38,452 nucleotides of DNA from Desulfitobacteriaceae bacterium (GCA_028704155.1 JAQVLN010000009.1:1-38452), one strand, 5' to 3'; counted from the first letter of the stretch, positions 17,915-26,316 are shown. Made by a program: numbers and translations. The notes: generated from the sequence alone by a model not told the origin.

Positions 17915-17958
17915 ACTGTGATGCCATTGAACTCTATCTGAATTAAATGGCAAACAGT
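17915..17958. repeat. Hairpin between ilvN and ilvC
   Basis: ACTGT-GA-TGCCATT (17915-17928) pairs with AATGGCA-A-ACAGT (17946-17958) to give a 12-pair stem with a small internal loop. There is no T tract. It could protect or process the message so that ilvC is expressed differently from ilvBN. Confidence 0.5.
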
Positions 17959-17985
17959 GATAGCCCAAGCAAAACCTTCGATAAC

Positions 17986-18465
17986 CTAACCATCTGAGCG
18001 CATGACTGCAATGGTCCCTGTACGGACAAGTTCCAGAAGTCCGTAAGGACGCATAGTCCGCACAAAAGCGTCAATTTTTTGGCCATCACCGGTTATTTCC
18101 ACCGTGATGTTACTACGTCCCATGTCTACTACCCTTCCCCGGAAAACATTGACAGTATGCAATACTTCCAGTCGTGATTCAGCGTTAACCCTAACCCGGA
18201 CCAAAGCCAGTTCCCGGTCAATAATAGGTTCATTTGTCAAATCTGTCACCTTATGAACTACAACCAGTTTATAGAGTTGCTTGCTGACCTGTTCAATAAT
18301 TGAGTCATCCCCACTGACTACAATTGTCATGCGGGAAATACTGGGATTTTCGGTTTGACAAACAGAAAGGCTATCAATATTATAAGCCCTTCGGGCAAAC
18401 AATCCCACTACCCTCATAAGGACGCCGGGATGGTTTTCAACAAGCACCGCTAAAGTATGCAGCAT
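17986..18465 (-). CDS. ilvN: Acetolactate synthase small (regulatory) subunit
   Basis: The 159-residue regulatory subunit binds valine and activates the large subunit. The N-terminal ACT domain (HTLAVLVENHPGVLMRVVGLFARR, about residues 2-75) and the second alpha/beta domain (about 80-157) are both present; length is normal. The start ATG follows the ilvB stop by five bases, with GGGAGGT overlapping the end of ilvB, so the subunits are translated together. Confidence 0.96.
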   Translation of the reverse strand: MLHTLAVLVENHPGVLMRVVGLFARRAYNIDSLSVCQTENPSISRMTIVVSGDDSIIEQVSKQLYKLVVVHKVTDLTNEPIIDRELALVRVRVNAESRLEVLHTVNVFRGRVVDMGRSNITVEITGDGQKIDAFVRTMRPYGLLELVRTGTIAVMRSDG

Positions 18466-18470
18466 CTTTT

Positions 18471-20132
18471 CTACCTCCCTAGCATATCAGTAATCGCATT
18501 ACCCGGTACAACCATTGGTAAAACTACTTCATCAGGTGAAATAACAAAGTCCATAAGAACAGGACCAGGGTAGGCCATTGCCTTTGTTAAACAGGGTTTT
18601 ACATCCTGAGCTGAAGTAACCCTGATTCCTTTAATCCCATAAGCCTCAGCAACCTTAACAAAATCAGGATTGGCATGAAGCTGAATTTCACTAAAACGTT
18701 CATCATAAAACATTTTTTGCCATTGTCTTACCAGTCCTAATACTCCATTATTCATTAGTACAATTTTAACCGGAAGTTGATGCTGAACTATAGTGGCTAA
18801 CTCCTGAATCGTCATTTGCAGGGAACCATCCCCTGTAATCAGGACAATATTCTTTTCAGGTTGGGCAACTTGAGCCCCGACTGCGGCAGGAAGTCCAAAA
18901 CCCATTGTCCCTAAACCGCCACTGGTTACTAACTGCCGCGGATACTTGAATGGGTAACATTGCGCTACCCACATCTGGTGCTGTCCAACATCTGTTACAA
19001 TAACAGCATCATCCCCGGCTGTTTCAGCAATACTTTCCAGGATTATTTGCGGAGAGAGACGGCCGTCCTGCTCGTATCGCAAAGGATAACTTTTTTGCCA
19101 ACTGTGTATTTGCTCCCACCATTGGGTTATCTTGGGAGGAACCAGACGTGAAACTAATTCCTCTAAAACCAAGTAAACATCTCCAACAATAGGAACGTTA
19201 GCCCTTACGACTTTACCAATTTCGGCAGGATCAATATCTATATGCACAATTTTGGCTTTCGTGGCAAACTTATTTCCCAAGCCACTGGTTACCCTATCAT
19301 CAAAACGCACACCAAGTGCAATTAATAAATCACAATCATCCAGGGCATAGTTTGCTGTAACTGTGCCATGCATTCCTGCCATTCCTAAAAAATTAGGATG
19401 ATCAGAAGGTAAACATCCCAAACCCATTAAAGTAGAAACTACAGGCAAGTTACATTTTTCAACCAAATTCCTTAAGGGACCGGTCGCTCCGGCCCAGATA
19501 ATTCCTCCTCCGCCATAAATAACAGGTTTTAAGCTGTTGGCGATAGATTTGGCAAATTCCTCTATTTGTCCGGTATTTCCCTTGCCAAAAACCTTATAGT
19601 TTTTCAATGTCATTTTTGAAGAAGCCGTTTTTTTGACCTCCTGATTTAATATATCTTTGGGCAAATCAATTAAAACGGGTCCGGGACGGCCTGTCCGTGC
19701 CAAATAAAAAGCTTCTTTAACTATACGCGGAAGCTGTGCAGCATCTTTAACTATATAAGAATGCTTTGTTATGGGAATAGTTATTCCCGTAATATCAGCT
19801 TCCTGAAAAGAATCAGTGCCCAACAATTCTGTTGAAACCTGACCGGTTAAGATTACCATTGGTATAGAATCCATGTAGGCATTAGCAATCCCGGTAACCA
19901 GATTAGTAGCACCTGGGCCAGAGGTCGCCAAACATACACCTACTTTAGAATTTACCCGCGCATAACCATCGGCAGCATGTACGGCACCCTGCTCATGACG
20001 CACCAAAATATGCCGGATTTTACTTCTTAGTAAAGCATCCAGCAAAGCCAGGAGTACTGCACCCGGATATCCGAAAATGTCTTCAACTTCCTCTTGTTCC
20101 AATGCCTCTAATAATACTTCTGCCCCATTCAT
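18471..20132 (-). CDS. ilvB: Acetolactate synthase large (catalytic) subunit, biosynthetic type
   Basis: Thiamine-diphosphate enzyme that condenses pyruvate with pyruvate or 2-oxobutyrate. The 553 residues show the catalytic glutamate in VRHEQGAVHAADGYAR (about 45-60), the FAD-binding middle domain, and the thiamine-diphosphate motif starting at GDGSLQM and ending about 30 residues later in the NN pair of VLMNNG. The adjacent regulatory subunit and the operon context mark it as the anabolic enzyme rather than the catabolic AlsS type. It lies 31 bases after ilvD. Confidence 0.96.
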   Translation of the reverse strand: MNGAEVLLEALEQEEVEDIFGYPGAVLLALLDALLRSKIRHILVRHEQGAVHAADGYARVNSKVGVCLATSGPGATNLVTGIANAYMDSIPMVILTGQVSTELLGTDSFQEADITGITIPITKHSYIVKDAAQLPRIVKEAFYLARTGRPGPVLIDLPKDILNQEVKKTASSKMTLKNYKVFGKGNTGQIEEFAKSIANSLKPVIYGGGGIIWAGATGPLRNLVEKCNLPVVSTLMGLGCLPSDHPNFLGMAGMHGTVTANYALDDCDLLIALGVRFDDRVTSGLGNKFATKAKIVHIDIDPAEIGKVVRANVPIVGDVYLVLEELVSRLVPPKITQWWEQIHSWQKSYPLRYEQDGRLSPQIILESIAETAGDDAVIVTDVGQHQMWVAQCYPFKYPRQLVTSGGLGTMGFGLPAAVGAQVAQPEKNIVLITGDGSLQMTIQELATIVQHQLPVKIVLMNNGVLGLVRQWQKMFYDERFSEIQLHANPDFVKVAEAYGIKGIRVTSAQDVKPCLTKAMAYPGPVLMDFVISPDEVVLPMVVPGNAITDMLGR

Positions 20133-20163
20133 TCTATTGCCTGCCTTTCCCGGTCAAAAATCT

Positions 20164-21846
20164 TTATTGATTATCACCAGTCTTAAACGCCGCTCCCCGT
20201 GCTGCTGACTGCACCATACGGGCATATCGGGCCAAGTATCCCTTTCGTTCGAAAGGTTTTTTATTCGGCGATAACTGTGGATCCCGGCGCCGTTTTTCTT
20301 TAGTTGCTTCATCTAATATCCAATCAATCCGGCCTTGCTGTAAATCAATCCTGATCCGGTCACCGGTCAGGACGTAGGCAATTTCTCCACCTAAAGCTGC
20401 CTCAGGTGAGATATGTCCGATAGACAACCCACGACTTGCCCCGGAAAAACGTCCATCAGTAAGCAAAGCAACACTGGAATCCAAACCCATACCCGCCAAA
20501 GTTGCTGTTGGCCCAAGCATTTCCCTCATTCCGGGCCCACCTTTTGGCCCTTCATAACGAATAACAACAACATCACCGACCACTATTTGACCACTTTGGA
20601 TAGCTATTGCTGCAGAATCCTCATTATCAAAAACTTTCGCTGTCCCTTCAAACACAAGATTTTGATCAGCTAAAGCCCCTTGCTTAATTACCGCTCCTTC
20701 AGGTGCCAAATCCCCGAAAAGAATCTTCAAGCCGCCTTTGGTAGAATAAGGCTGATCTAACGGACGAATAACCTCGGGATCGCTAACCTTGGCATTCCGT
20801 AAACGTTCTGCCTGGGTCACACCGGATACAGTCATTACGGAGCCATCAAAAAGACTTGCCTGAATCAGTTGATTCAGAACTGCACTTACTCCTCCTGCCA
20901 AATGCAAATCAGTTAAATGCTGGTCCCCGGCAGGACTGATCTTACAAATTTGCGGTGTACTTTCACTTACTTCGTTCACAATATTTATATCCCAGGCTAA
21001 ATTGGCTTCCTGAGCGATTGCCGGTAAATGTAGAATAGTATTTGTCGAACACCCCAGGGCCATATCAAAGGCCATTCCATTTAAGATTGCTTTATCTGTG
21101 ATAATATCACGCGGTTTTAATTCCTGCCGGAAAAGCTCTACAATCTGATAACCGGTTTCTTTGGCTAAAACCAAACGCTGTGAATAAACCGCCGGAATCG
21201 TGCCATTACCAGGTAAGGCCATACCAAGAGCTTCGGTCAAACAATTCATGGAGTTAGCTGTGAACAGACCTGAACAGGAACCGCAGGTCGGACAAGCTGA
21301 AGCTTCCAGTTCTTTCAGCCATTCTTGATCATTAAGTTTAGCATGTACTCGTCCAACACCTTCGAATAAAGTACTCAGGCTAACATCCCTGTCCTCAAAG
21401 CGTCCGGCCAACATGGGGCCGCCACTGACAAAGATAGCCGGTAAATTCAAGCGCAAAGCCGCCATTAACATCCCAGGCACAACCTTATCACAACTCGGGA
21501 TAAATACCAAAGCATCCAGTTGATGTGCCATAGCCATTACTTCTACGGAATCTGCGATTAATTCCCTGCTGGCCAGGGAGAAATGCATTCCTTCATGACC
21601 CATAGCCAAACCATCACACACTGCTATACACGGAAACTCAAAAGGTGTCCCGCCATTTTCCCGGATACCGGCTTTAACTGCCTCGCAAATTTGACGTAAA
21701 TGCATATGTCCGGGAACTAATTCATTAAAAGAATTAACTACGCCAATAAACGGTTTGACAATTTCCCGATCAGTAAGACCCAAGGCTTTAAGGAGTGAAC
21801 GATGTGGAGCCCGATCTACTCCTTGCTTAACTTTATCACTATTCAA
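20164..21846 (-). CDS. ilvD: Dihydroxy-acid dehydratase
   Basis: Iron-sulfur enzyme that dehydrates dihydroxyisovalerate and dihydroxymethylvalerate to the 2-oxo acids. The 560 residues carry the cluster cysteines in [10 protein letters not shown] and [19 protein letters not shown], and the C-terminal [11 protein letters not shown] block. The start is TTG with GGAGGGG about six bases upstream; the predicted N-terminus ([19 protein letters not shown]) matches the family. It is the first complete gene of the operon, but a 17-codon frame with its own ribosome binding site lies about 45 bases upstream. Confidence 0.97.
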   Translation of the reverse strand: MNSDKVKQGVDRAPHRSLLKALGLTDREIVKPFIGVVNSFNELVPGHMHLRQICEAVKAGIRENGGTPFEFPCIAVCDGLAMGHEGMHFSLASRELIADSVEVMAMAHQLDALVFIPSCDKVVPGMLMAALRLNLPAIFVSGGPMLAGRFEDRDVSLSTLFEGVGRVHAKLNDQEWLKELEASACPTCGSCSGLFTANSMNCLTEALGMALPGNGTIPAVYSQRLVLAKETGYQIVELFRQELKPRDIITDKAILNGMAFDMALGCSTNTILHLPAIAQEANLAWDINIVNEVSESTPQICKISPAGDQHLTDLHLAGGVSAVLNQLIQASLFDGSVMTVSGVTQAERLRNAKVSDPEVIRPLDQPYSTKGGLKILFGDLAPEGAVIKQGALADQNLVFEGTAKVFDNEDSAAIAIQSGQIVVGDVVVIRYEGPKGGPGMREMLGPTATLAGMGLDSSVALLTDGRFSGASRGLSIGHISPEAALGGEIAYVLTGDRIRIDLQQGRIDWILDEATKEKRRRDPQLSPNKKPFERKGYLARYARMVQSAARGAAFKTGDNQ

Positions 21847-21892
21847 CTAATTCCCCTCCATCACTTTTTAATATATACCCTGAAAACTAAGA

Positions 21893-21946
21893 TCAGTTAT
21901 ACGGAAAGATTTCCGGTACGAATTCCCCGTTGCAATAGCTAATCAT
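21893..21946 (-). pseudogene. 17-codon stub resembling the N-terminus of a branched-chain aminotransferase
   Basis: A minus-strand ATG at 21946, preceded at 11 bases by GAGGAAGG, opens the frame MISYCNGEFVPEIFPYN and then stops. The segment NGEFVP after a short hydrophobic/aromatic start is typical of the first strands of fold-type IV aminotransferases (IlvE/PabC, often YxNGEFVPxEEAK). ilvE commonly stands first in clostridial ilv-leu operons. I infer a truncated ilvE start that kept its translation signals. A genuine leader peptide is possible, but the sequence is not enriched in Leu, Ile or Val. In-frame codons run open upstream to 22126. Confidence 0.4.
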
Positions 21947-22020
21947 CCTTGTTTTTTCCTTCCTCTCCTCTTTGACACTTAGTATAATACAGATAAATAA
22001 TTCACATTCAGTTAAAAAAC

Positions 22021-22096
22021 TGCAAAAAATAAAAACGAAAAACCCTGCGCAGCTCCTTAATCGTGGAATCTTCCGCATGGGTTTCTTACCCACGGT
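22021..22096 (-). promoter_or_regulatory. Candidate transcription attenuator in the ilv leader
   Basis: Within the first about 130 bases after the predicted ilv transcription start, two exclusive hairpins share a strand. The first pairs CGTGGGT (22094-22088) with ACCCATG (22082-22076). The second pairs AAACCC(A)TGCG (22084-22074) with CGCAGGGTTT (22049-22040), ten pairs with one bulge, and is followed by TTTCGTTTTTATTTTTT, so it should terminate. The loop of the second is long (24 bases) and may itself fold (GGAA/TTCC). No T-box 14-mer or ykkC-type core was recognised, and the leader is too short for a T-box. The trigger that chooses between the folds is not visible. Confidence 0.55.
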
Positions 22097-22156
22097 CTTT
22101 AAGTACACTTGAAATATTAAGAACATAACCTAATATTTAATAATTATTTGCTATCT

Positions 22157-22185
22157 AGTTTATCTGATAGTACTTGCGCTGTCAA
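22157..22185 (-). promoter_or_regulatory. Sigma-A promoter of the ilv-leu operon
   Basis: A consensus TTGACA (22185-22180) with a 17-base spacer to TAAACT (22162-22157). Transcription should begin near 22150. The -35 box lies 16 bases from the -35 box of the divergent hom promoter, so one regulator such as CodY could affect both; no clear CodY box was identified. Confidence 0.85.
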
Positions 22186-22201
22186 TCCTTAAAATATGCT
22201 C

Positions 22202-22230
22202 TTGCCAAAACCTCAAAATACGTCTATAAT
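22202..22230 (+). promoter_or_regulatory. Sigma-A promoter of hom-apgM
   Basis: TTGCCA (22202-22207), a 17-base spacer and a perfect TATAAT (22225-22230). The start point should be near 22237, giving a short leader of about 44 bases before the hom ATG. Confidence 0.85.
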
Positions 22231-22280
22231 GTCCACTATAGATAAACAAATGTGCATATATCAAGGAGTGTGGTTCAAAA

Positions 22281-23573
22281 ATGTTAAACAAAGTACACTT
22301 GGGAATTTTAGGTTTAGGAACAGTCGGCAGTGGTGTTGTCAGTATTCTACAACAAAACGCTCAAGATATTCAAACCAGAACAGAATACGAAATCATTATT
22401 AAACGCGTATTAGTGCTAAATCCCAAAGAACCTCAAAAAATAACCGGGGATTTTGAACTCACCGATAAAGCAGATGACATTCTCCTCGATCCGGAAATAG
22501 ATATTATAATAGAAGTAATCGGTGGAATCGAACCAGCACGCAGCTTTATTCTGAAAGCCTTGCACAATGGCAAGCACGTAATTACAGCCAATAAGGATTT
22601 ACTGGCTCTTCACGGACAGGAATTATTGCAAGTAGCCAAAGAAGAAGGAAAAGATCTTTTTTTCGAGGCAAGTGTTGCCGGGGGAATTCCGATTATCGCA
22701 GCAATGAAACAGTCTTTGGCAGCAAACCGAATTTCCCAGATTATTGGAATCATCAATGGTACAACAAACTATATTCTCACCGCAATGGCTGATCAAGGGA
22801 GAGATTATCAGGAAGTTCTGGCTGAAGCCCAAAAACTTGGTTATGCCGAAGCTGACCCTACTTCAGATGTTGAAGGGTTGGATGCTGCACGAAAATTAGC
22901 GATCCTGGCTTCCATAGCTTTTAATTCACGGATTACGCTATCTGACGTTTATGTGGAGGGAATATCGAAAATTACCAGAGATGACCTTCTCTATGCTGCC
23001 GAACTTGGATCCACCATCAAACTTTTAGCAATTGGCAAGCATCAGGATGAAGGTATAGAAATACGGGTTCATCCTGCAATCATACCTAAAACTCATCCTT
23101 TAGCCTCTGTCAGTGGTGTATTTAACGCTATATATATTGTAGGAAATGCTATTGGAGAAACAATGTTTTACGGACGGGGAGCCGGGTCACTGCCAACCGG
23201 CAGCGCTGTTGTTTCAGACCTCATGCAAGTCATTCGTAACATTCAAACTAAATCATCAGCGGCAATCAATTGCTCCTGCTATCTGGATCTTCCGATAAAA
23301 ACATCAAGTGAGTTTTTTACTTCCTTCTATATTCGTTTACTGGTTATCGATGAACCTAAAGTTTTAGCTACTCTGGCATTATTGTTTGCGGAAGCAAATA
23401 TTAGTTTTGCCTCAATAATCCAGAAACCACGCGAAAACAAAGAAGCCGAGATAGTCCTGGTTACCCACCCTTGCCGTGAAGGTCAACTCCAGGAAGCCTT
23501 GGACTCAGTTCGAGCTTACAGTAAAGTCCTCAATATCAAAAATGTTATCCGTTTTGAAACAGATTCCCAATAA
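22281..23573 (+). CDS. hom: Homoserine dehydrogenase
   Basis: NAD(P)H-dependent reduction of aspartate semialdehyde to homoserine, the branch point to threonine and methionine. The 430-residue protein has the N-terminal dinucleotide fold (GLGTVGSGVVS), TANKDLLA, the catalytic-domain signature GGIPIIAAMKQ, NGTTNYILTAM and EADPTSDVEGLDAARK, and a C-terminal ACT domain (about residues 350-425) that usually mediates threonine feedback. AAGGAG lies 12 bases before the ATG. It is transcribed away from the ilv operon and followed after 23 bases by the apgM-like gene. Confidence 0.97.
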   Translation: MLNKVHLGILGLGTVGSGVVSILQQNAQDIQTRTEYEIIIKRVLVLNPKEPQKITGDFELTDKADDILLDPEIDIIIEVIGGIEPARSFILKALHNGKHVITANKDLLALHGQELLQVAKEEGKDLFFEASVAGGIPIIAAMKQSLAANRISQIIGIINGTTNYILTAMADQGRDYQEVLAEAQKLGYAEADPTSDVEGLDAARKLAILASIAFNSRITLSDVYVEGISKITRDDLLYAAELGSTIKLLAIGKHQDEGIEIRVHPAIIPKTHPLASVSGVFNAIYIVGNAIGETMFYGRGAGSLPTGSAVVSDLMQVIRNIQTKSSAAINCSCYLDLPIKTSSEFFTSFYIRLLVIDEPKVLATLALLFAEANISFASIIQKPRENKEAEIVLVTHPCREGQLQEALDSVRAYSKVLNIKNVIRFETDSQ

Positions 23574-23596
23574 GCAAACCGGAAGAAGGATAGAAT

Positions 23597-24820
23597 ATGA
23601 AATATGTAATAGTACTCGGTGACGGGATGGCTGACTACCCGATTCCCCAACTTGATAATAAAACCCCTTTGCAGTATGCCAGAAAACCAAATATTGACTT
23701 CTTGGCTCAACACGGCAAAGTAGGTATTGTACAAACAATTCCTGAAGGTATACCCCCTGGCAGTGATTCGGCCAATCTTTCGGTTATGGGTTATAATCCC
23801 AGGGTTTATTATACCGGACGTTCTCCTTTGGAAGCTGTCAGTATGGGAATAGAACTTTCAGACAGTGATGTAGCTATAAGATGTAATCTGGTAACTTTAT
23901 CTGAAGAAGAAAATTATAGGGATAAAGTCATGCTTGATCATAGTTCTGATGAAATCACCTCTGAGGAAGCAAAAATCTTAATTGAAGAAATAAACAGTCA
24001 TTTTAAAACCGCTGATTTAAATTATTATCCCGGAGTAAGTTACCGTCATTGTCTGATCTGGAAAAATGGCCTGATTAATTTGAATCTTACTCCACCCCAT
24101 GATGTTTTAGATAAAAAAGTTACAGATTATCTTCCCCAAGGTGAAGACAATAAAATACTTCTCAATATGATGGTTGAAAGCAGCAAATTCCTGAAAGATC
24201 ATCCAGTAAACAAGGCGAGAACCAAGAGAGGTCTTCGGCCCGCAAATTCCATCTGGCTGTGGGGTGAAGGTAAAAAACCGGCCTTAGCAAGTTTCTATGA
24301 CAAATATCATTTGAATGGCTCTGTTGTCTCAGCAGTTGATCTGATTAAAGGTATCGGTATTTGCGCAGGATTAAAATCTGTTGAAGTGGAAGGGGCAACA
24401 GGTAATACTCAAACCAACTTTTCAGGAAAAGTTGAGGCAGTGCTTAAAGAACTGGAATCCGGCCAGGATTTCGTATATCTGCATATCGAAGCCCCCGATG
24501 AATGCGGACACCACGCAGAGATTGATAATAAAGTAAGATCAATTGAATTAATAGATGAAAAAATAGTCAGTATACTTCTGAAGGAAATGGAAAAATACGA
24601 TGATTACAGACTGCTAATTCTTCCCGATCACCCAACTCCTATAGCTCTCAGGACTCATACGACCGAACCTGTACCTTTTTTACTTTATCAGAAAACCGCC
24701 GGAATGGAATCAGGCCTTTCAGGTTATGATGAGTTCCAGGCAAAAGAAACCGGTCTGTTTTTTAAAGAAGGCTACAGTTTAATGGATTACTTCTTAATGG
24801 ATTACTTCATAAAAAATTAA
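23597..24820 (+). CDS. ApgM-like phosphomutase-superfamily protein, candidate homoserine kinase
   Basis: A 407-residue alkaline-phosphatase-superfamily protein of the archaeal-type, cofactor-independent phosphoglycerate mutase family: VLGDGMADYP with the metal aspartate, GSDSANLSVMGY with the nucleophilic serine, and the metal ligands DECGHH and LPDHPTP near the C-terminus. Members found next to hom in bacteria lacking thrB form a subgroup proposed to be homoserine kinases; the neighbour here is hom, and no thrB is seen, so the threonine role is a reasonable inference. Plain phosphoglycerate mutase activity remains possible. AAGAAGGATAG precedes the ATG. The last codons contain an exact 15-base tandem duplication (24779-24808). 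Confidence 0.85.
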   Translation: MKYVIVLGDGMADYPIPQLDNKTPLQYARKPNIDFLAQHGKVGIVQTIPEGIPPGSDSANLSVMGYNPRVYYTGRSPLEAVSMGIELSDSDVAIRCNLVTLSEEENYRDKVMLDHSSDEITSEEAKILIEEINSHFKTADLNYYPGVSYRHCLIWKNGLINLNLTPPHDVLDKKVTDYLPQGEDNKILLNMMVESSKFLKDHPVNKARTKRGLRPANSIWLWGEGKKPALASFYDKYHLNGSVVSAVDLIKGIGICAGLKSVEVEGATGNTQTNFSGKVEAVLKELESGQDFVYLHIEAPDECGHHAEIDNKVRSIELIDEKIVSILLKEMEKYDDYRLLILPDHPTPIALRTHTTEPVPFLLYQKTAGMESGLSGYDEFQAKETGLFFKEGYSLMDYFLMDYFIKN

Positions 24821-24863
24821 ACCGTACAATTAAACAGAGCCTATCCCCTCCGGAGTGATCAAG

Positions 24864-24912
24864 GGACTGCTGTATACAAACTTATCAGTCAAATGCAGCA
24901 GTCCTTTTGTTT
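24864..24912 (+). terminator. Intrinsic terminator of hom-apgM
   Basis: GGACTGCTG (24864-24872) and CAGCAGTCC (24896-24904) form a nine-pair stem followed by TTTTGTTT. It begins about 45 bases after the apgM-like stop. Confidence 0.9.
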
Positions 24913-24939
24913 ATAATAAATAGAATCGCTTTTATATTC

Positions 24940-25170
24940 TCAGGCATGATTGGGATGGCTGCATGAACCGGGACAGCAGCCGGGATTACATAAACCGGAA
25001 TCGCACGGACTTTTGTCACCCATACTCCTAATAACATTTACTGTCGTAAAACGTTGACCAATCTTATTACTCCCGCACTGTGGACATTGTTGTTCTTCTT
25101 TTTTACTTATAGAACAAAATGCCGAGAATTTATGTCCACATCCCTGACAAAATAAATCATAACTGGGCAA
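24940..25170 (-). CDS. FmdB-type zinc ribbon protein
   Basis: A 76-residue small protein with the FmdB regulatory-domain pattern: start PSYDLFCQGCGHKF (first CxxC) and CPQCGSNKI (second CxxC), which should bind one zinc. The C-terminal tail is unusually rich in Cys, Pro and Gly (CNPGCCPGSCSHPNH), possibly a second metal site. Function in bacteria is unknown; it may act in nucleic-acid binding or metal handling. The start is TTG with AAGGAGGAA upstream. Confidence 0.85.
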   Translation of the reverse strand: MPSYDLFCQGCGHKFSAFCSISKKEEQQCPQCGSNKIGQRFTTVNVIRSMGDKSPCDSGLCNPGCCPGSCSHPNHA

Positions 25171-25239
25171 AACAATTCCTCCTTAGAATTATTCATTTTA
25201 TGGTTAATTCTTAATTTTAGAATACAAAATATTTGTTGG

Positions 25240-26127
25240 CTATGCCTTTTTTCCCAATGATTCAAGATATTTTATAGCCTGCAGGGTTGCAGTTGCCCCT
25301 TCACCGGCAGCTTTAAGCAATTGATAGGGTTGACCTGTGCAATCCCCGGCAGCAAATAAGCCGGGAATATTTGTCTCCAGATTATGATTAACTTCTATGG
25401 CATTTGCGGATAATTTCAATTCAGGCATAAGCTGTTCCGAAGGTAAATTATCACGTACAATAAATACTCCATCCAAGGCTATTTTTTCATTTTCAAGTAC
25501 CAAATCCTCTAATTTATAATTCCCGTTCAATGACTTAACAGAACCTTTTTTTATCTCTATCCTTGGATCAAGTTTGCCAATCTCATTATAATACGGAATA
25601 TAAATTACATGCTCGGCAATATCGGCAAGATAATTTGCCTCACTTTCACCTTCCTTATTGTAAGCTATTATCGCAACCGTTTTATTGGCATATAAGGGAC
25701 CGTCACAGGTGGCACAATACCCAACTCCCCGCCCCAGCAATTTTGTTTCTCCAAAAAAAAGGTTTTGAGGAGAAACACCAATAGCCAGGATAACTGCATC
25801 TGCCGTAGTAGTATAATCACCACCCAATAAGGTAAAAGGAGGCCCCTTGTAAACATTAGTTATCTTCCAGGGAACAATTTCTATCTTCATCTGCTCCAGA
25901 TGTTTCAGGAAACGTTGCCGGAGCTCCTCCCCTTTTATTTCTGGAAACCCTAAAAAGTTTTCTACTTTCGGGGCCTTAATCATTTTAGGACTGCAAGGCT
26001 CTTTGCCAATTAAAACATAATCCAGGCGTCGTATCTGTGCATTTAAAGCTGCTGCCATACCAGCAGGACCACAGCCAATAATCGCCAATTGATAATGATC
26101 TTTAAGCTTTAATTGAGTTTCTGTCAT
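25240..26127 (-). CDS. Thioredoxin reductase-like flavoprotein without NADPH-binding motifs
   Basis: A 295-residue FAD protein with the low-molecular-weight thioredoxin reductase fold: N-terminal FAD motif IIGCGPAGMAAA, redox-active CATC (about residues 138-141), and C-terminal FAD block GLFAAGDCTGQPYQLLKAAGEGA. The region after CATCDG is where normal enzymes have GGGxSA and HRRxxxR for NADPH; here it reads IIAYNKEGESEA and YIPYYNEIG, so both motifs are lost. This resembles the ferredoxin-dependent (FFTR) or other pyridine-nucleotide-independent reductases of clostridia. A start at 26127 is chosen because the family starts here; in-frame ATGs at 26139 and 26160 add a short tail. Confidence 0.88.
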   Translation of the reverse strand: MTETQLKLKDHYQLAIIGCGPAGMAAALNAQIRRLDYVLIGKEPCSPKMIKAPKVENFLGFPEIKGEELRQRFLKHLEQMKIEIVPWKITNVYKGPPFTLLGGDYTTTADAVILAIGVSPQNLFFGETKLLGRGVGYCATCDGPLYANKTVAIIAYNKEGESEANYLADIAEHVIYIPYYNEIGKLDPRIEIKKGSVKSLNGNYKLEDLVLENEKIALDGVFIVRDNLPSEQLMPELKLSANAIEVNHNLETNIPGLFAAGDCTGQPYQLLKAAGEGATATLQAIKYLESLGKKA

Positions 26128-26316
26128 TATTATGATCATTCCTTTCTGCGAAAGGCGCAAAATGGGATGAAACTGGGTTCCTTTTTGTACCCATTATCCG
26201 CTTCCGTTAGATTCTGGTTTCAAACTTCACCTCTGCAACAAATTGTTTCATACAGAAAGTCTGCCCCATTCAGGTTGGAAAATTGCTTCCGAATGATTAA
26301 TCATATCTATGTTTAT

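Noticed and set aside
21893-22126. 77-codon open frame on the minus strand running through the ilv leader
   Set aside because: Its first ATG has almost no spacing to a weak AGG, and the frame runs through the terminator and its T tract. Only the last 17 codons have a proper start; the rest is probably open by chance.
22021-22150. T-box or ppGpp (ykkC-type) riboswitch in the ilv leader
   Set aside because: The leader is only about 130 bases including the terminator, and neither the T-box 14-mer nor the ykkC core sequence is present.
22021-22150. Ribosomal protein L10-type leader
   Set aside because: The first hairpin looks slightly similar, but the diagnostic downstream bases do not match and no ribosomal protein gene follows.
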